Of a stretch of DNA of 64,000 bases, positions 25,763-34,652 are shown piece by piece (within the stretch, counting starts at the first letter, position 1; each line of letters starts with the position of its first letter). A program made the translations under genes and the position numbers. Under the pieces are notes generated by a model. That model saw nothing but the letters and a program-made list of their open reading frames with translations. It did not search any database and was not told the DNA's origin. Source of the stretch: Lachnospiraceae bacterium (GTDB lineage: Bacteria > Bacillota > Clostridia > Lachnospirales > Lachnospiraceae); NCBI GenBank assembly GCA_030523275.1, contig JAUNIX010000011.1, positions 26,032-90,031 on the forward strand, given 5' to 3'.

Positions 25763-26413
25763 TTAACATTTAAGTTTATTTAAAATGAATTGTTTGATTT
25801 CATACATGTCATGACAGATAGTATCAGCATGGTCTTGTGAATATCCAAAACGTTTTTCTTCTTTTGCAATAACAAATGTACCGGCATCTTTTCCGGCTGT
25901 AATACCTGGAGCGGAATCTTCAATGACAATGCAATCTTTAGGAGAAACTGATAAGGAATCAGCGGCCAGATAATAAATTTCTGGATTAGGTTTTGCTTCC
26001 TTAACGTCATTTCCAGTAACAACAACATCAAAATATTCGAAAATGTCTAATTCTTTTAAAACATTAAGCACACTTTTCTTTCGTCCGGAAGATGCAAGTC
26101 CTATTTTGATATTATGTTTTCTTAATGTCTGAAGTAATTCATAAATACCAGGGGCAGCAATGGATTGATAATCTAAAGGATGCTGAATGATATAATCAGA
26201 ATATTCCTGCCAAAGTGTTCCGCCGTCTGGCGAATCAATTAATTCCATCATCAGGGCTTTTCCTTTGGCGAGAGATAAACCGGAAAATTTCCATGAAGTC
26301 TCTTTGGAAATTGGAAATCCTTTTTTGTGCAAAAATTGATATATTCGGTTACAATAAAAAATTTCGCTATCGATAATGACTCCGTCTAAATCAAATATAA
26401 CTGCCTTGTGCAT
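25763..26413 (-). CDS. HAD-family sugar-phosphate phosphatase or phosphomutase
   Basis: The 216-residue protein begins VIFDLDGVIIDSE, the nucleophile motif of the beta-phosphoglucomutase/YcjU class. It has an alpha-helical cap, GLASSGRKKSV (motif 2), the Lys in EAKPNPEIYY and the acidic motif VIEDSAPGI. It could dephosphorylate a sugar phosphate or interconvert beta-phosphoglucose isomers. It follows the DeoR gene by 39 bp on the same strand next to the sugar island, which favours clearance of a sugar-phosphate metabolite. Confidence 0.85.
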   Translation of the reverse strand: MHKAVIFDLDGVIIDSEIFYCNRIYQFLHKKGFPISKETSWKFSGLSLAKGKALMMELIDSPDGGTLWQEYSDYIIQHPLDYQSIAAPGIYELLQTLRKHNIKIGLASSGRKKSVLNVLKELDIFEYFDVVVTGNDVKEAKPNPEIYYLAADSLSVSPKDCIVIEDSAPGITAGKDAGTFVIAKEEKRFGYSQDHADTICHDMYEIKQFILNKLKC

Positions 26414-26452
26414 TGTTTTATTACCTCCAAAAGTTTAGTGTATATGAAAAAA

Positions 26453-27223
26453 TTATGGTAGATCAAGCAAGATTACTTCTGTTGATTTTTGAATCTGTGC
26501 AAGAACAGATTCTGGAATCTGATTGTCTGTGATCAGATAATCAATGTCCGACCAATTTGCATATTGTACAAGTGCAGACGAAAATGCTTTAGAACTATCC
26601 GAGATGACAATATTACACTTTGAATTTGGAATGATCGAACTTTTAACCTGAGCATCTGAAAAATCAGTCACTGCAGGACCATTATGCCGTTCAAATCCGT
26701 TTGTTCCCAAAAATGAGACGGAAACTTTTAGATGATCTATAAAATTGGTAGTCTGAAATCCTTCGACTGACATATTCGAAGAATTTAATTGACCACCGGT
26801 AATGATAATCGTATTGTTGCTGTTAGCAAGTACATTGGCAACAGATAAAGAAGCAGTTACGATGGTGTAGTTTGATTTTGTTGCCAGTAACTTTGCCAGA
26901 TGTGTAATCGTACTTCCGGCATCTAAAAAAATCACTTCATTTTCGGGAATGTATTCAAATGCTTTTTCGCAAAGTTTTGCTTTGATGTCTGCAGATTTAT
27001 TGATACGATCTTCGGTTGGTATATTGCTGAATTCGTAGATGGAGGTCGCACCTCCATGACTTCGTTGAATCAATCCCTGTTCATTTAAAAATATTAAATC
27101 TCTGCGGATGGTTTCTCTAGAAACTTGAAAGTGTTTAGCCAGAGAATTGATTTTGACACTTCCTTGCATATCAAGAAGACGTAGTATTTCTTTTTGGCGT
27201 TCAGCTGCGATTACTTTTTCCAT
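26453..27223 (-). CDS. DeoR-family transcriptional regulator
   Basis: 256 residues. The N-terminal HTH (INSLAKHFQVSRETIRRDLIFLNEQGLIQRSHGG) is the DeoR signature, and the C-terminal DeoRC sensor domain (VIFLDAGSTITHLAKLL; TGGQLN; FLGTNGF) binds sugar phosphates. It is divergent from mtlD and most likely represses mtlD and itself. The start at 27223 follows GGGGAG; the longer frame reaches into the promoter. Most DeoR proteins respond to a phosphorylated sugar of their pathway. Confidence 0.92.
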   Translation of the reverse strand: MEKVIAAERQKEILRLLDMQGSVKINSLAKHFQVSRETIRRDLIFLNEQGLIQRSHGGATSIYEFSNIPTEDRINKSADIKAKLCEKAFEYIPENEVIFLDAGSTITHLAKLLATKSNYTIVTASLSVANVLANSNNTIIITGGQLNSSNMSVEGFQTTNFIDHLKVSVSFLGTNGFERHNGPAVTDFSDAQVKSSIIPNSKCNIVISDSSKAFSSALVQYANWSDIDYLITDNQIPESVLAQIQKSTEVILLDLP

Positions 27224-27268
27224 ATCATAGACTCCCCTTTTTATCATTATAATATTGAAACAATTTGT

Positions 27269-27297
27269 ATTATACATAAAATGCACTCATAAGTCAA
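27269..27297 (-). promoter_or_regulatory. Promoter of the deoR-HAD operon
   Basis: Minus strand TTGACT (27297-27292), 17-bp spacer, TATAAT (27274-27269). Confidence 0.75.
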
Positions 27298-27326
27298 CAA
27301 AAAAACAAAAAAATACACACAGTATC

Positions 27327-27355
27327 TTGACAATCAGACGGAGGGAGACTAAAAT
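27327..27355 (+). promoter_or_regulatory. Promoter of mtlD
   Basis: TTGACA (27327-27332), 17-bp spacer, TAAAAT (27350-27355). It is back to back with the deoR promoter, leaving about 30 bp between the two -35 boxes. Confidence 0.75.
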
Positions 27356-27357
27356 TA

Positions 27358-27392
27358 AAACACAAAATACAACAAAAAAACACAAAAATACT
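27358..27392 (+). promoter_or_regulatory. Candidate DeoR operator (direct repeats)
   Basis: Two near-identical units AAACACAAAATAC and AAACACAAAAATAC follow each other at the predicted mtlD transcription start; a related AAACAAAAAAATACAC lies upstream at about 27302-27318. DeoR-family proteins commonly bind such short direct repeats. The assignment is inferred from position and repetition only. Confidence 0.4.
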
Positions 27393-27413
27393 ACTATGGC
27401 AAGGAGGAAGAAG

Positions 27414-28571
27414 ATGAAAGCATTACATTTTGGAGCTGGAAAAATTGGCAGAGGTTTTATAGGAGATCTGTTATATGAAAGTGGATATGAGACAACATTT
27501 GTGGATGTAAATCAAGTCTTAAATGATGAACTAAATCAATATCATAATTATTATTTATATGTAATCGAAGAACAATATAAAAGAAAAGAAATAAGACATG
27601 TATCGGCACTTTCTCCAGTCTCACAATCTGAAGAAGTAACAGTGGCGATGATGGAAGCCGATTTGGTTACGACAGCGGTATTGGCAGATAATTTTCCAAA
27701 GATAGCAGTGAATCTTGCAAAAGGCTTAAGAGCAAGAAGAAAAGAGGGAAAGGAAAAAATCAATTTAATTCCCTGTGAAAATGCGTTGCTATGTGGAGAT
27801 TTATTAAAAACAGAAATCTTAAAAACAGGCATATTGACAGAGGAAGAGCTTGAAGAAGCAGCTTCTATTCCCAATACAGCGGTAGATCGTATGGTGTTTG
27901 GAACTACAAAAGATGGCAGAGATGGTATTGATATTGGAAAAGATTATGAGTTAGTTATCGAAAAAGATAAGTTAAGACAACCGAATGAAAAACCATTAAA
28001 AGGAGCCACTTATACGGATAATTTGCAAAAATATTTAGAACGTAAATTATATGTGATTAATGGCGGACATGCATGGTCTGGTTATATAGCTCACAATATG
28101 GGATATGAAATTATTCAGGATTATTTTGCTGATCCCAAAAACATCCAAATGACAAAAGATGTTATGACTGAGATTGCAGCATTACTCGAGAAAAAACACG
28201 GATTTTCGCACACGGAAATGGCAGACTATATCGAATTTGCAGTTAATCGATTTTTAACGCCAGGTGTTGTTGATACGGTATCACGTATTTCTAGAGCACC
28301 AATTCGTAAGTTGGGAGCAAACGATCGATTAGTAGGGCCTGCAATGCAATGTGCAAAAGCAGGATTACCAAATAATATGATGTTAAAGGGCATTGCTGCC
28401 GCCTTTTTGTTTGATGTTAAAGAAGATGAGCAGTCCGTGGAATTGCTTGCTTATGTAAGGAAACATGGAATTGAGGCAGCAATTACATACTATACAGCTA
28501 TTCCATCAGATACAGATTCATTTGAGGAAATTTTAAATAATTATAGAGAGTTAAAAGAACTAAAACATTGA
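27414..28571 (+). CDS. mtlD: Mannitol-1-phosphate 5-dehydrogenase
   Basis: The 385-residue protein starts with the NAD-binding motif HFGAGKIGRGFIG. It also has CENALLCGDLL, NGGHAWSGYIAHNMGYEIIQD with catalytic-type Lys and His, and RISRAPIRKLGANDRLVGPA of the polyol-specific long-chain dehydrogenases. It interconverts mannitol-1-phosphate and fructose-6-phosphate. No mannitol PTS lies nearby. The start at 27414 follows AAGGAGG by 6 nt; the 53 residues upstream in frame are promoter and operator DNA. Other hexitol phosphates are possible substrates. Confidence 0.9.
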   Translation: MKALHFGAGKIGRGFIGDLLYESGYETTFVDVNQVLNDELNQYHNYYLYVIEEQYKRKEIRHVSALSPVSQSEEVTVAMMEADLVTTAVLADNFPKIAVNLAKGLRARRKEGKEKINLIPCENALLCGDLLKTEILKTGILTEEELEEAASIPNTAVDRMVFGTTKDGRDGIDIGKDYELVIEKDKLRQPNEKPLKGATYTDNLQKYLERKLYVINGGHAWSGYIAHNMGYEIIQDYFADPKNIQMTKDVMTEIAALLEKKHGFSHTEMADYIEFAVNRFLTPGVVDTVSRISRAPIRKLGANDRLVGPAMQCAKAGLPNNMMLKGIAAAFLFDVKEDEQSVELLAYVRKHGIEAAITYYTAIPSDTDSFEEILNNYRELKELKH

Positions 28572-28577
28572 TGAAAG

Positions 28578-28633
28578 AAAAAGCAGGAGGAGCATGATAA
28601 AAATAGGGGATACAAAGGCTCCTTCTGCTTTTT
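28578..28633. terminator. Bidirectional terminator between mtlD and the GntR gene
   Basis: Arms AAAAAGCAGGAGGAGC (28578-28593) and GCTCCTTCTGCTTTTT (28618-28633), with A and T runs on the flanks, between convergent genes. Confidence 0.85.
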
Positions 28634-28634
28634 G

Positions 28635-29387
28635 TTAGCCGTTTCTTCTTGTGGCAATAATTTTGAAATTAGAAAATGCATTTGTGTCTTTGGCAAGAGA
28701 AAATTCAATTGGTTGTCCACTTGTATCATAGGTAATTGTTTTTACAAATTGGATGGCAGTATTTTCTGGTATTTGTAATAAGTGTGCATCCTCAGCGGAA
28801 GCATTAATTGCCCAAAACATTTTTTCTGCATAAGAAGTTTCAATTCCACTTTCTTTTTTCATAATATCGAATAATGAATGTTCCTCAAGATCAAAATCCT
28901 GCAAATTTGGAATTAAGACTTTAGGTATATATGTAGTGACTAATTCGGCAGATTGCTGATTAATCGTACGGAGTCTTTTAATTGAAAAAAAATCTTGTTC
29001 AGACGGTCCGAAGACTTCAGATAGAATTGAGTTATTTTGCACGATGTCAAAATGGAGTACCCTCGTAGAATAAGTGCTACAATTGGTTCTTGCCTCTTCA
29101 TTAAAATTCATTAAATCATTTAAATTACGAAATTCAAAAGGTTTTCCTTTGACGAGAGTACCAATGCCTCGTTTTTTTTCTAGATAATTTTCCTGACATA
29201 AATCTCGGATTGCTTGTCGGATAGTTGGTCTGCTGACACCGTATTCATCCATAAGCTTGAATTCGGATGGCAGGTAAGAATTTTTTGGATAATAGGAAGA
29301 AATGATTTTATCCTTGATGTCTTCTTTTACCTGAACATATAGAGGTAGGCTTTCAGAATGGTTTTTATAAGTACGTTTTTCGTTCAT
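28635..29387 (-). CDS. GntR/HutC-family regulator with UTRA domain
   Basis: 250 residues: an N-terminal winged HTH (YLPSEFKLMDEYGVSRPTIR) and a C-terminal UTRA ligand domain ending with AIQFVKTITYDTSGQPIEFS. It is divergent from the dehydrogenase/PTS operon beginning at 29672 and is the obvious candidate regulator of that operon; UTRA domains usually bind a phosphorylated or free sugar of the pathway. Confidence 0.92.
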   Translation of the reverse strand: MNEKRTYKNHSESLPLYVQVKEDIKDKIISSYYPKNSYLPSEFKLMDEYGVSRPTIRQAIRDLCQENYLEKKRGIGTLVKGKPFEFRNLNDLMNFNEEARTNCSTYSTRVLHFDIVQNNSILSEVFGPSEQDFFSIKRLRTINQQSAELVTTYIPKVLIPNLQDFDLEEHSLFDIMKKESGIETSYAEKMFWAINASAEDAHLLQIPENTAIQFVKTITYDTSGQPIEFSLAKDTNAFSNFKIIATRRNG

Positions 29388-29578
29388 AAATATCGTGTAT
29401 CCTTTTCCGTGTTTAAAAATGAAGTAAATGTTACAAAATAATAATATCTAAGCATAAATTTTACCATAAATGAAACTTGAAGTCTATTTCCTTTTGCATT
29501 TTGCATAAAAAATTTGCAAATTTATGTAAAAAACAAAAAATAATGTGGCAAAAGTTGTGAAAAAGTTGAAAAAAGCAG

Positions 29579-29629
29579 TTGCTTTTTTAGTGATATAGTG
29601 ATATTATACAGACAAGACGTTAGGACGTC
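29579..29629 (+). promoter_or_regulatory. Promoter and candidate operator of the PTS/DhaKL/HPS operon
   Basis: TTGCTT (29579-29584), 17-bp spacer, TATTAT (29602-29607). Just downstream lies an inverted repeat GACGT-TAGG-ACGTC (29616-29629) covering the transcription start; this suits repression by the divergently encoded GntR protein. The rest of 29388-29578 is A/T-rich, with no other clear site. Confidence 0.5.
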
Positions 29630-29671
29630 ATTACATTTAAAACATAAAAAGGCCAGAAGGAGGAAGAAAGA

Positions 29672-30475
29672 ATGGGTAAAAAATGGATGGATTTAGACGG
29701 CAAGGTCATCATTGTCACTGGAGGAAGTATGGGAATCGGAGCTCATATTGTGGATACTCTAGTGGCATGTAATGCAAAAGTCGCAATCGCAGATTTGTCA
29801 CCATGTGATAAATATGAAGATAACGAAAATGTGATTTATGTTCCATGTAATGTAACGAAACTGGAAAGTGTTGAAGACATGGTAAAAACAGTGGTCGATA
29901 CATTTGGAAGAGTGGATGGACTTGTAAATAATGCAGGCGTTAACAGACCGAGAATGCTTGTGGATTACTACAATGGAAATCCATATTATGAAAACGATGA
30001 AGATGATTTTTATTTCATGGTCGATGTGAATATGAAAGGTGTTATGTTCTGTGCACAAGCAGTAGCGAGAGTGATGATTGAACAAAAAAGTGGTGTCATC
30101 GTAAATATGACTTCGGAAGCAGGAATGGAAGGTTCAAAATGTCAGAATATTTATTCAGCAACGAAAGGTGCTGTAAACTCCTTTACTTTATCTTGGGCAA
30201 AAGAGTTGGGACAATTTAATATTCGTGTCGTTGCAGTTGCTCCTGGAATCAATGAGCCAACACCGATGGGAAATCCAGAACATGTAAAAGAATTAGCATA
30301 TACGCGTGGACAGGATGCAAATAATGTTGCAACAGATTACCAGAAAATTATTCCACTGGGAAGAGTTGGGTTGTTGGATGAAATTGCTGATCATGTGGCG
30401 TATCTCCTTTCTGACCACGCTTCTTATATCACAGGAACGATTAGTAATATTACAGGTGGTAAGTCCAGAGGATAA
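29672..30475 (+). CDS. Short-chain dehydrogenase, sorbitol-6-phosphate 2-dehydrogenase type
   Basis: The 267-residue SDR has the NAD-binding motif TGGSMGIGAH, NNAG, the catalytic Ser in MTSEAGMEG and YSATK (Tyr-x3-Lys). It resembles SorD/SrlD, which interconverts a hexitol-6-phosphate and a ketose phosphate, especially in the DYYNGNPYYENDEDDFYFM segment. It is the first gene of the operon with an AGGAGG site. It probably oxidises the phosphorylated polyol delivered by the PTS, or reduces a ketose phosphate as in sorbose utilisation. Confidence 0.85.
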   Translation: MGKKWMDLDGKVIIVTGGSMGIGAHIVDTLVACNAKVAIADLSPCDKYEDNENVIYVPCNVTKLESVEDMVKTVVDTFGRVDGLVNNAGVNRPRMLVDYYNGNPYYENDEDDFYFMVDVNMKGVMFCAQAVARVMIEQKSGVIVNMTSEAGMEGSKCQNIYSATKGAVNSFTLSWAKELGQFNIRVVAVAPGINEPTPMGNPEHVKELAYTRGQDANNVATDYQKIIPLGRVGLLDEIADHVAYLLSDHASYITGTISNITGGKSRG

Positions 30476-30489
30476 AGTATCAGGAGGAT

Positions 30490-30915
30490 ATGACAGTGAA
30501 TCAGAAGCAATTACCGTGGATTATATTAATGACACATGGGGAAGCAGGAGTAGAGTTAAAACGTAGTGCAGAGATGATAGCCGGAGAATTACAAGATGTC
30601 TATTGTTTATCGTTAATGGAAGGAATGGATCCTTTTGACTATGCAAGAGAATTAGGGGATCTATTAGCTTCTGCACCAGATGATACGATTATTCTGACAG
30701 ATTTATTCGGAGGAACACCATCAAATACTGCTGCTGCATTTGCAATAAAAAAGAATTATACAGTATTGTCAGGGTTAAATCTGGCAATGCTAATAGAAGC
30801 TGAAATGCAGAGAAATGTGATGACTGGTGAGGAACTGGCAGAAGATATTATATTAGCAGCAAGAGAAGGCATCAAAAATATCCGTACAATTATGGAGGAA
30901 AGGAAGAAAAAATGA
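30490..30915 (+). CDS. PTS mannose-family IIA component
   Basis: The 141-residue IIA protein has the phosphorylatable His in LMTHGEAG and the ILTDLFGGTPSNTA motif of the mannose-type IIA fold, which is also the fold of DhaM. It takes phosphate from HPr and passes it to IIB. AGGAGG at 30482-30487 is only 2 nt from ATG 30490 but 8 nt from GTG 30496, so the GTG two codons later may be the real start. It overlaps IIB by 4 bp. Confidence 0.9.
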   Translation: MTVNQKQLPWIILMTHGEAGVELKRSAEMIAGELQDVYCLSLMEGMDPFDYARELGDLLASAPDDTIILTDLFGGTPSNTAAAFAIKKNYTVLSGLNLAMLIEAEMQRNVMTGEELAEDIILAAREGIKNIRTIMEERKKK

Positions 30916-31406
30916 TGGAAGGTATTAAGTTAGTACGAATTGATTTTCGTCTCATCCATGGACAGGTTATTACAAAATGGAGCAAATTAATTAATACAAC
31001 TCGTATTGTCGTAGTAAATGATGCATTAGCAAAAGATGAATTTATGGCAGATATTTATGTTATGGCGGCACCTTCAGGAGTGCAAGTAGATGTTATTTCC
31101 TTAGATGGTTTCGAAACGAATGCAAAGTCAGGGGAATATGATAAAGGAAATGTGCTGATATTATTCAGAGGGATTGAAGATGCAAAAGCAGCTGTCGATC
31201 GGGGACTGGCATTTAAACATGTTCAAATTGGTGGACTGGGAAGCGGAAATGGAAGAACCATGGTTGTAAAAGGAATTTCTATAGACGAAGCTGATATTCA
31301 GAATTTACAAGCAATTGAGGCGACAGGAGCAGAAGTTACATTTCAGGTGACTCCTGAAGAGAAAAAGTTAACTTTAGATGGAGCAATTAAGAAAGTGAGA
31401 GGATAA
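30912..31406 (+). CDS. PTS mannose-family IIB component
   Basis: The 164-residue IIB of the mannose/fructose/sorbose family has the active-site His in RIDFRLIHGQVITKW and the C-terminal ATGAEVTFQVTPEEK. It receives phosphate from IIA and phosphorylates the sugar during transport through IIC and IID. It is a separate protein, as in sorbose and levan systems, and not fused to IIA as in E. coli ManX. Confidence 0.93.
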   Translation: MMEGIKLVRIDFRLIHGQVITKWSKLINTTRIVVVNDALAKDEFMADIYVMAAPSGVQVDVISLDGFETNAKSGEYDKGNVLILFRGIEDAKAAVDRGLAFKHVQIGGLGSGNGRTMVVKGISIDEADIQNLQAIEATGAEVTFQVTPEEKKLTLDGAIKKVRG

Positions 31407-31409
31407 AGT

Positions 31410-32153
31410 ATGTTAGGTGTAAGTATTTTTACAGGAATTTACTATTGGATTATGAAAACTGACGTTGGTTATGCATTTACTCATGCATTGCGTCAGCCAT
31501 TGTTTGCTTCCTTATTCATTGGATTATTGATGGGGGATGTAAAACAGGCAATTATCATTGGTGCAGCAGTACAGATTTTGTACATTGGTTTGGTTGCAGC
31601 TGGTTCAAACTTACCAGCAGATGACTGTCTGGCAGGGTTGATTGCAGTGCCAATCGCATTAAATGCTGGATTGACAACAGAGCAGGCAATTGCGTTGGCA
31701 GTACCAGTTGGTGTATTGGGTGTATTTTTAGATCAGATTAGAAAAACTGTGAATGTCGTTTTTGTTCATATGGGTGATAAATATGCAGATGATGGAAATG
31801 CACGTGGAATTGTTTTATGTAATGTTGTGTATCCAACAATTTTAAGTTTCTTTATGAGATTTCCGGTTCCATTTCTTGCGAATATGTACGGTGCAAGTGC
31901 AGTACAGAATTTTATGAATACGATTCCAGCATGGTTGACACAAGGATTCTCTGTAGCAGGTGGATTACTTCCAGCGTTAGGTTTTGCTTTAACTTTATTT
32001 GTAATTGGAAAGAAAGAGTTAATGCCTTTATTCTTTATTGGTTACTTCCTTGTGATCGTAAGTGGTATTACAGTATTTGAATCAGCAATCTTTGCAATTT
32101 GTATTATTTTGTTAATTATGGTTTATGTTAATAAAACACAGGAGGAGGCATAA
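31410..32153 (+). CDS. PTS mannose-family IIC component
   Basis: A 247-residue membrane protein with HALRQPLFASLFIGLLMGD and AGSNLPADDCLAGLIAVPIA, characteristic of IIC-Man. It forms the translocation unit with IID. It is 3 bp after IIB and 2 bp before IID. Confidence 0.92.
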   Translation: MLGVSIFTGIYYWIMKTDVGYAFTHALRQPLFASLFIGLLMGDVKQAIIIGAAVQILYIGLVAAGSNLPADDCLAGLIAVPIALNAGLTTEQAIALAVPVGVLGVFLDQIRKTVNVVFVHMGDKYADDGNARGIVLCNVVYPTILSFFMRFPVPFLANMYGASAVQNFMNTIPAWLTQGFSVAGGLLPALGFALTLFVIGKKELMPLFFIGYFLVIVSGITVFESAIFAICIILLIMVYVNKTQEEA

Positions 32154-32155
32154 TC

Positions 32156-32977
32156 ATGGCAGAAGAAAAGAGATTACTTACAGAAAAAGATGTCAAAAAA
32201 AGTTGGTTATTATATTATTTCTTTGCTGAAACAGGAATTAGTTATGAACGTTTGCAGGCTCTTGGTCTTACAATGTCTCTAATTCCGATTCTTAAAAAAT
32301 TATATCCTGATAAAAAGGATTTTGCAGCAGCATTAAAAAGGCATATGACATTTTATAATACAGAAGCCGTATTTGGTAGTGTGATTAATGGTATTACTAT
32401 TGCAATGGAAGAACAAAAATCATTAGGAGCACCGATTGATGATGAAACGATTACGAGTATTAAATCAGGATTAATGGGTCCGATGGCCGGTGTTGGTGAT
32501 TCTCTTGATTGGGCAACATTTAAACCGATTATCTTTGCATTAGGTGCTACATTATCTGCATCAGGTAATCCATTAGGTTGTTTTGTATTGTTATTATTAC
32601 CAATTATCCAAGTTATTATTGGTACAAATTTATCTGCATTTGGATATCGTGCTGGACGTTCTTCTGTTAAAAGTCTTCTTGGTTCTGGTAAGATTCAGCA
32701 GTTATTAACAGCAGCAAGTGCATTAGGTATCTTCATGATGGGTGCATTGTCATCTACATATGTTAAGTTATCGACACCATTAGAATTTACATTTGGTAAA
32801 GGCAATGATCCTTGGGTTGTCCAGAATATTTTAGATGGTATTGTACCAGGTATTTTACCGTTGGCAGCTGTATTAGGTGTTTACTGGTGGTTGACAAAGA
32901 AAAATCAAAATATGGTTGCAATTATGTTGATTATTCTTGCTATCTCATTAGTTGGAGCTTTTGTAGGAATATTCTAA
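32156..32977 (+). CDS. PTS mannose-family IID component
   Basis: The 273-residue IID has the N-terminal amphipathic region, the FNTEAVFGSVI-like stretch (FYNTEAVFGSVINGITIAME) and GLMGPMAGVGDSLDWATFKP, followed by membrane helices. It completes a four-protein permease. The substrate cannot be deduced from these components alone. Confidence 0.92.
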   Translation: MAEEKRLLTEKDVKKSWLLYYFFAETGISYERLQALGLTMSLIPILKKLYPDKKDFAAALKRHMTFYNTEAVFGSVINGITIAMEEQKSLGAPIDDETITSIKSGLMGPMAGVGDSLDWATFKPIIFALGATLSASGNPLGCFVLLLLPIIQVIIGTNLSAFGYRAGRSSVKSLLGSGKIQQLLTAASALGIFMMGALSSTYVKLSTPLEFTFGKGNDPWVVQNILDGIVPGILPLAAVLGVYWWLTKKNQNMVAIMLIILAISLVGAFVGIF

Positions 32978-32996
32978 AATTGGAGGAAATCAGAAG

Positions 32997-33632
32997 ATGG
33001 AATTTACAAACTCAGAAGGCATTAAATTAGTAGAGCAAGTTATTTTGCGTATAAAAGAAAATCGAGATTATCTAAGCTGTGTTGATGGAGAAGCCGGAGA
33101 TGGAGATCATGGTATTAATATGAGTAAAGGAATGACATTTGCACAAGAAGAAATTACCAATAAAAATCATGTAACGATGAGTGAGGGTTTTATGACCATC
33201 AGCAAAATACTAATTAGTAAAATCGGAGGTTCTATGGGACCTTTGTATGGAAGTTTTTTCCGTGGTTTGGGGATTGCTTCTAAAAAAGAAGATATAATCA
33301 ACAAAGATGTTATGTCAAAGATGCTGAATAAAGCGTATTCCAATCTTACTGGTTTGACAGATGCAAAACCGGGAGATAAGACCTTGATTGATGTCTTATC
33401 CCCGGCAATCGAGGCATATGATGCGAGTGAAGGTGATTTCAAAACAGCATTAGAAGATATGATAGCAGCTGGTGAGGCCGGTTTGCTCTCCACAAAAGAT
33501 ATGATTGCGAAAATCGGACGAAGCAGCCGTTTGGGAGAACGTTCTAGAGGGCATCAGGATGCTGGTGCAACGTCTTGTTACATCATTTTAAAAGCAATCG
33601 CAGATGCATCTATAGAATTACTTGAGAACTGA
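32997..33632 (+). CDS. dhaL: DhaL-type kinase subunit (nucleotide-binding)
   Basis: A 211-residue DhaL domain. The ADP/Mg-binding motif GDGDHGINMSKGM and SRLGERSRGHQDAGA are conserved. DhaL transfers phosphate to the ketose held by DhaK. In this operon no DhaM follows, so the pair may use ATP directly or be rephosphorylated by another PTS protein. RBS GGAGG 32982-32987 region precedes ATG 32997. Confidence 0.9.
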   Translation: MEFTNSEGIKLVEQVILRIKENRDYLSCVDGEAGDGDHGINMSKGMTFAQEEITNKNHVTMSEGFMTISKILISKIGGSMGPLYGSFFRGLGIASKKEDIINKDVMSKMLNKAYSNLTGLTDAKPGDKTLIDVLSPAIEAYDASEGDFKTALEDMIAAGEAGLLSTKDMIAKIGRSSRLGERSRGHQDAGATSCYIILKAIADASIELLEN

Positions 33633-33643
33633 AAGGAGACATA

Positions 33644-34639
33644 ATGCAAAGATTTGTAAATAATGCAGATTTTATCGTAGATGATATGCTGCAAGGGCTT
33701 GTGAAAGCAAATCCTGAAATTAAATTTTGTGATGAAAACGATCATGTTATTTCCAAAGCGGTCATGACAGAAAATAAAGTCGGCTTAGTGACTGGCGGAG
33801 GAAGTGGTCATGAACCAGCATTTGTAGGCTATATTGGTGATGGAATGTTGGACTCTGTTGCGATTGGTGAAGTCTTTGCGTCTCCACCTGCACAGGCATT
33901 TTATGACGCAATCATGGATGCGGATCAGGGGAAAGGTGTTGCTGTTTTATTTGGAAATTATGCCGGAGATAATATGAATGTCAAAATGGCAGTACAGATG
34001 GCAGAAGACGAAGATATTGAAGTAAAATATCTTGTTGCCAATGATGATGTTGCATCTGCACCAAAAGAAGAAAAAGAAAGACGGCATGGAATTGCCGGTG
34101 GATTTTTCATGTGGAAAATTGGTGGGGCAAAAGCAGCTCTAGGTGCTGATATTGATGAGGTAATAGCATCAGCAAAAAATGTAGTGGATAGAACAAGAAG
34201 TATCTGTGTTGGACTAGCTCCATGTACGATTCCTGCAGTCGGTCATACTAATTTTCAGATTGTGGATGGCACAATGGAATTTGGTGTTGGGCATCATGGA
34301 GAACAGGGAACAAAAGTAGAAGATTTAAAATCATCGAATGAGATTGCGTCTGAAATGACAGAAACAATCTTAGAAGATTTTGATTTTGAAGATTCACATG
34401 AATTGGCTGTGATGATATCAGGACTTGGGGCAACCCCATTGATGGAATTGTATGTACTATATAATCAGGTTGAAAATGTATTAAGTTCAAAGGGACACAA
34501 AATTCTAAAAGTTTATATTGGCGATTTTGTGACATCTCTTGACATGAATGGTGTATCTTTGACGCTTGTTGATTTAGATGATGAAATCAAAGAATTATTA
34601 GATCAACCGGCAAAACCAATTGGAATGAAAAATTATTAA
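33644..34639 (+). CDS. dhaK: DhaK-type kinase subunit (ketose-binding)
   Basis: The 331-residue DhaK has GGGSGHEPA, GNYAGDNMNVKMA and the substrate-binding His in GVGHHGEQG, which forms a hemiaminal with the carbonyl of short ketoses. Known members phosphorylate dihydroxyacetone, erythrulose or related compounds. The motif GHHGEQG differs slightly from GIHGEPG of E. coli DhaK. Here it lies between a PTS and hexulose-phosphate enzymes; the true ketose is unknown. Confidence 0.9.
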   Translation: MQRFVNNADFIVDDMLQGLVKANPEIKFCDENDHVISKAVMTENKVGLVTGGGSGHEPAFVGYIGDGMLDSVAIGEVFASPPAQAFYDAIMDADQGKGVAVLFGNYAGDNMNVKMAVQMAEDEDIEVKYLVANDDVASAPKEEKERRHGIAGGFFMWKIGGAKAALGADIDEVIASAKNVVDRTRSICVGLAPCTIPAVGHTNFQIVDGTMEFGVGHHGEQGTKVEDLKSSNEIASEMTETILEDFDFEDSHELAVMISGLGATPLMELYVLYNQVENVLSSKGHKILKVYIGDFVTSLDMNGVSLTLVDLDDEIKELLDQPAKPIGMKNY

Positions 34640-34652
34640 TTAGGAGGCAAAA

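Noticed and set aside
29388..29571. Possible GntR promoter TTATGG-17-TATTAT on the minus strand
   Set aside because: The -35 box is weak and the region so A/T-rich that such matches occur by chance.
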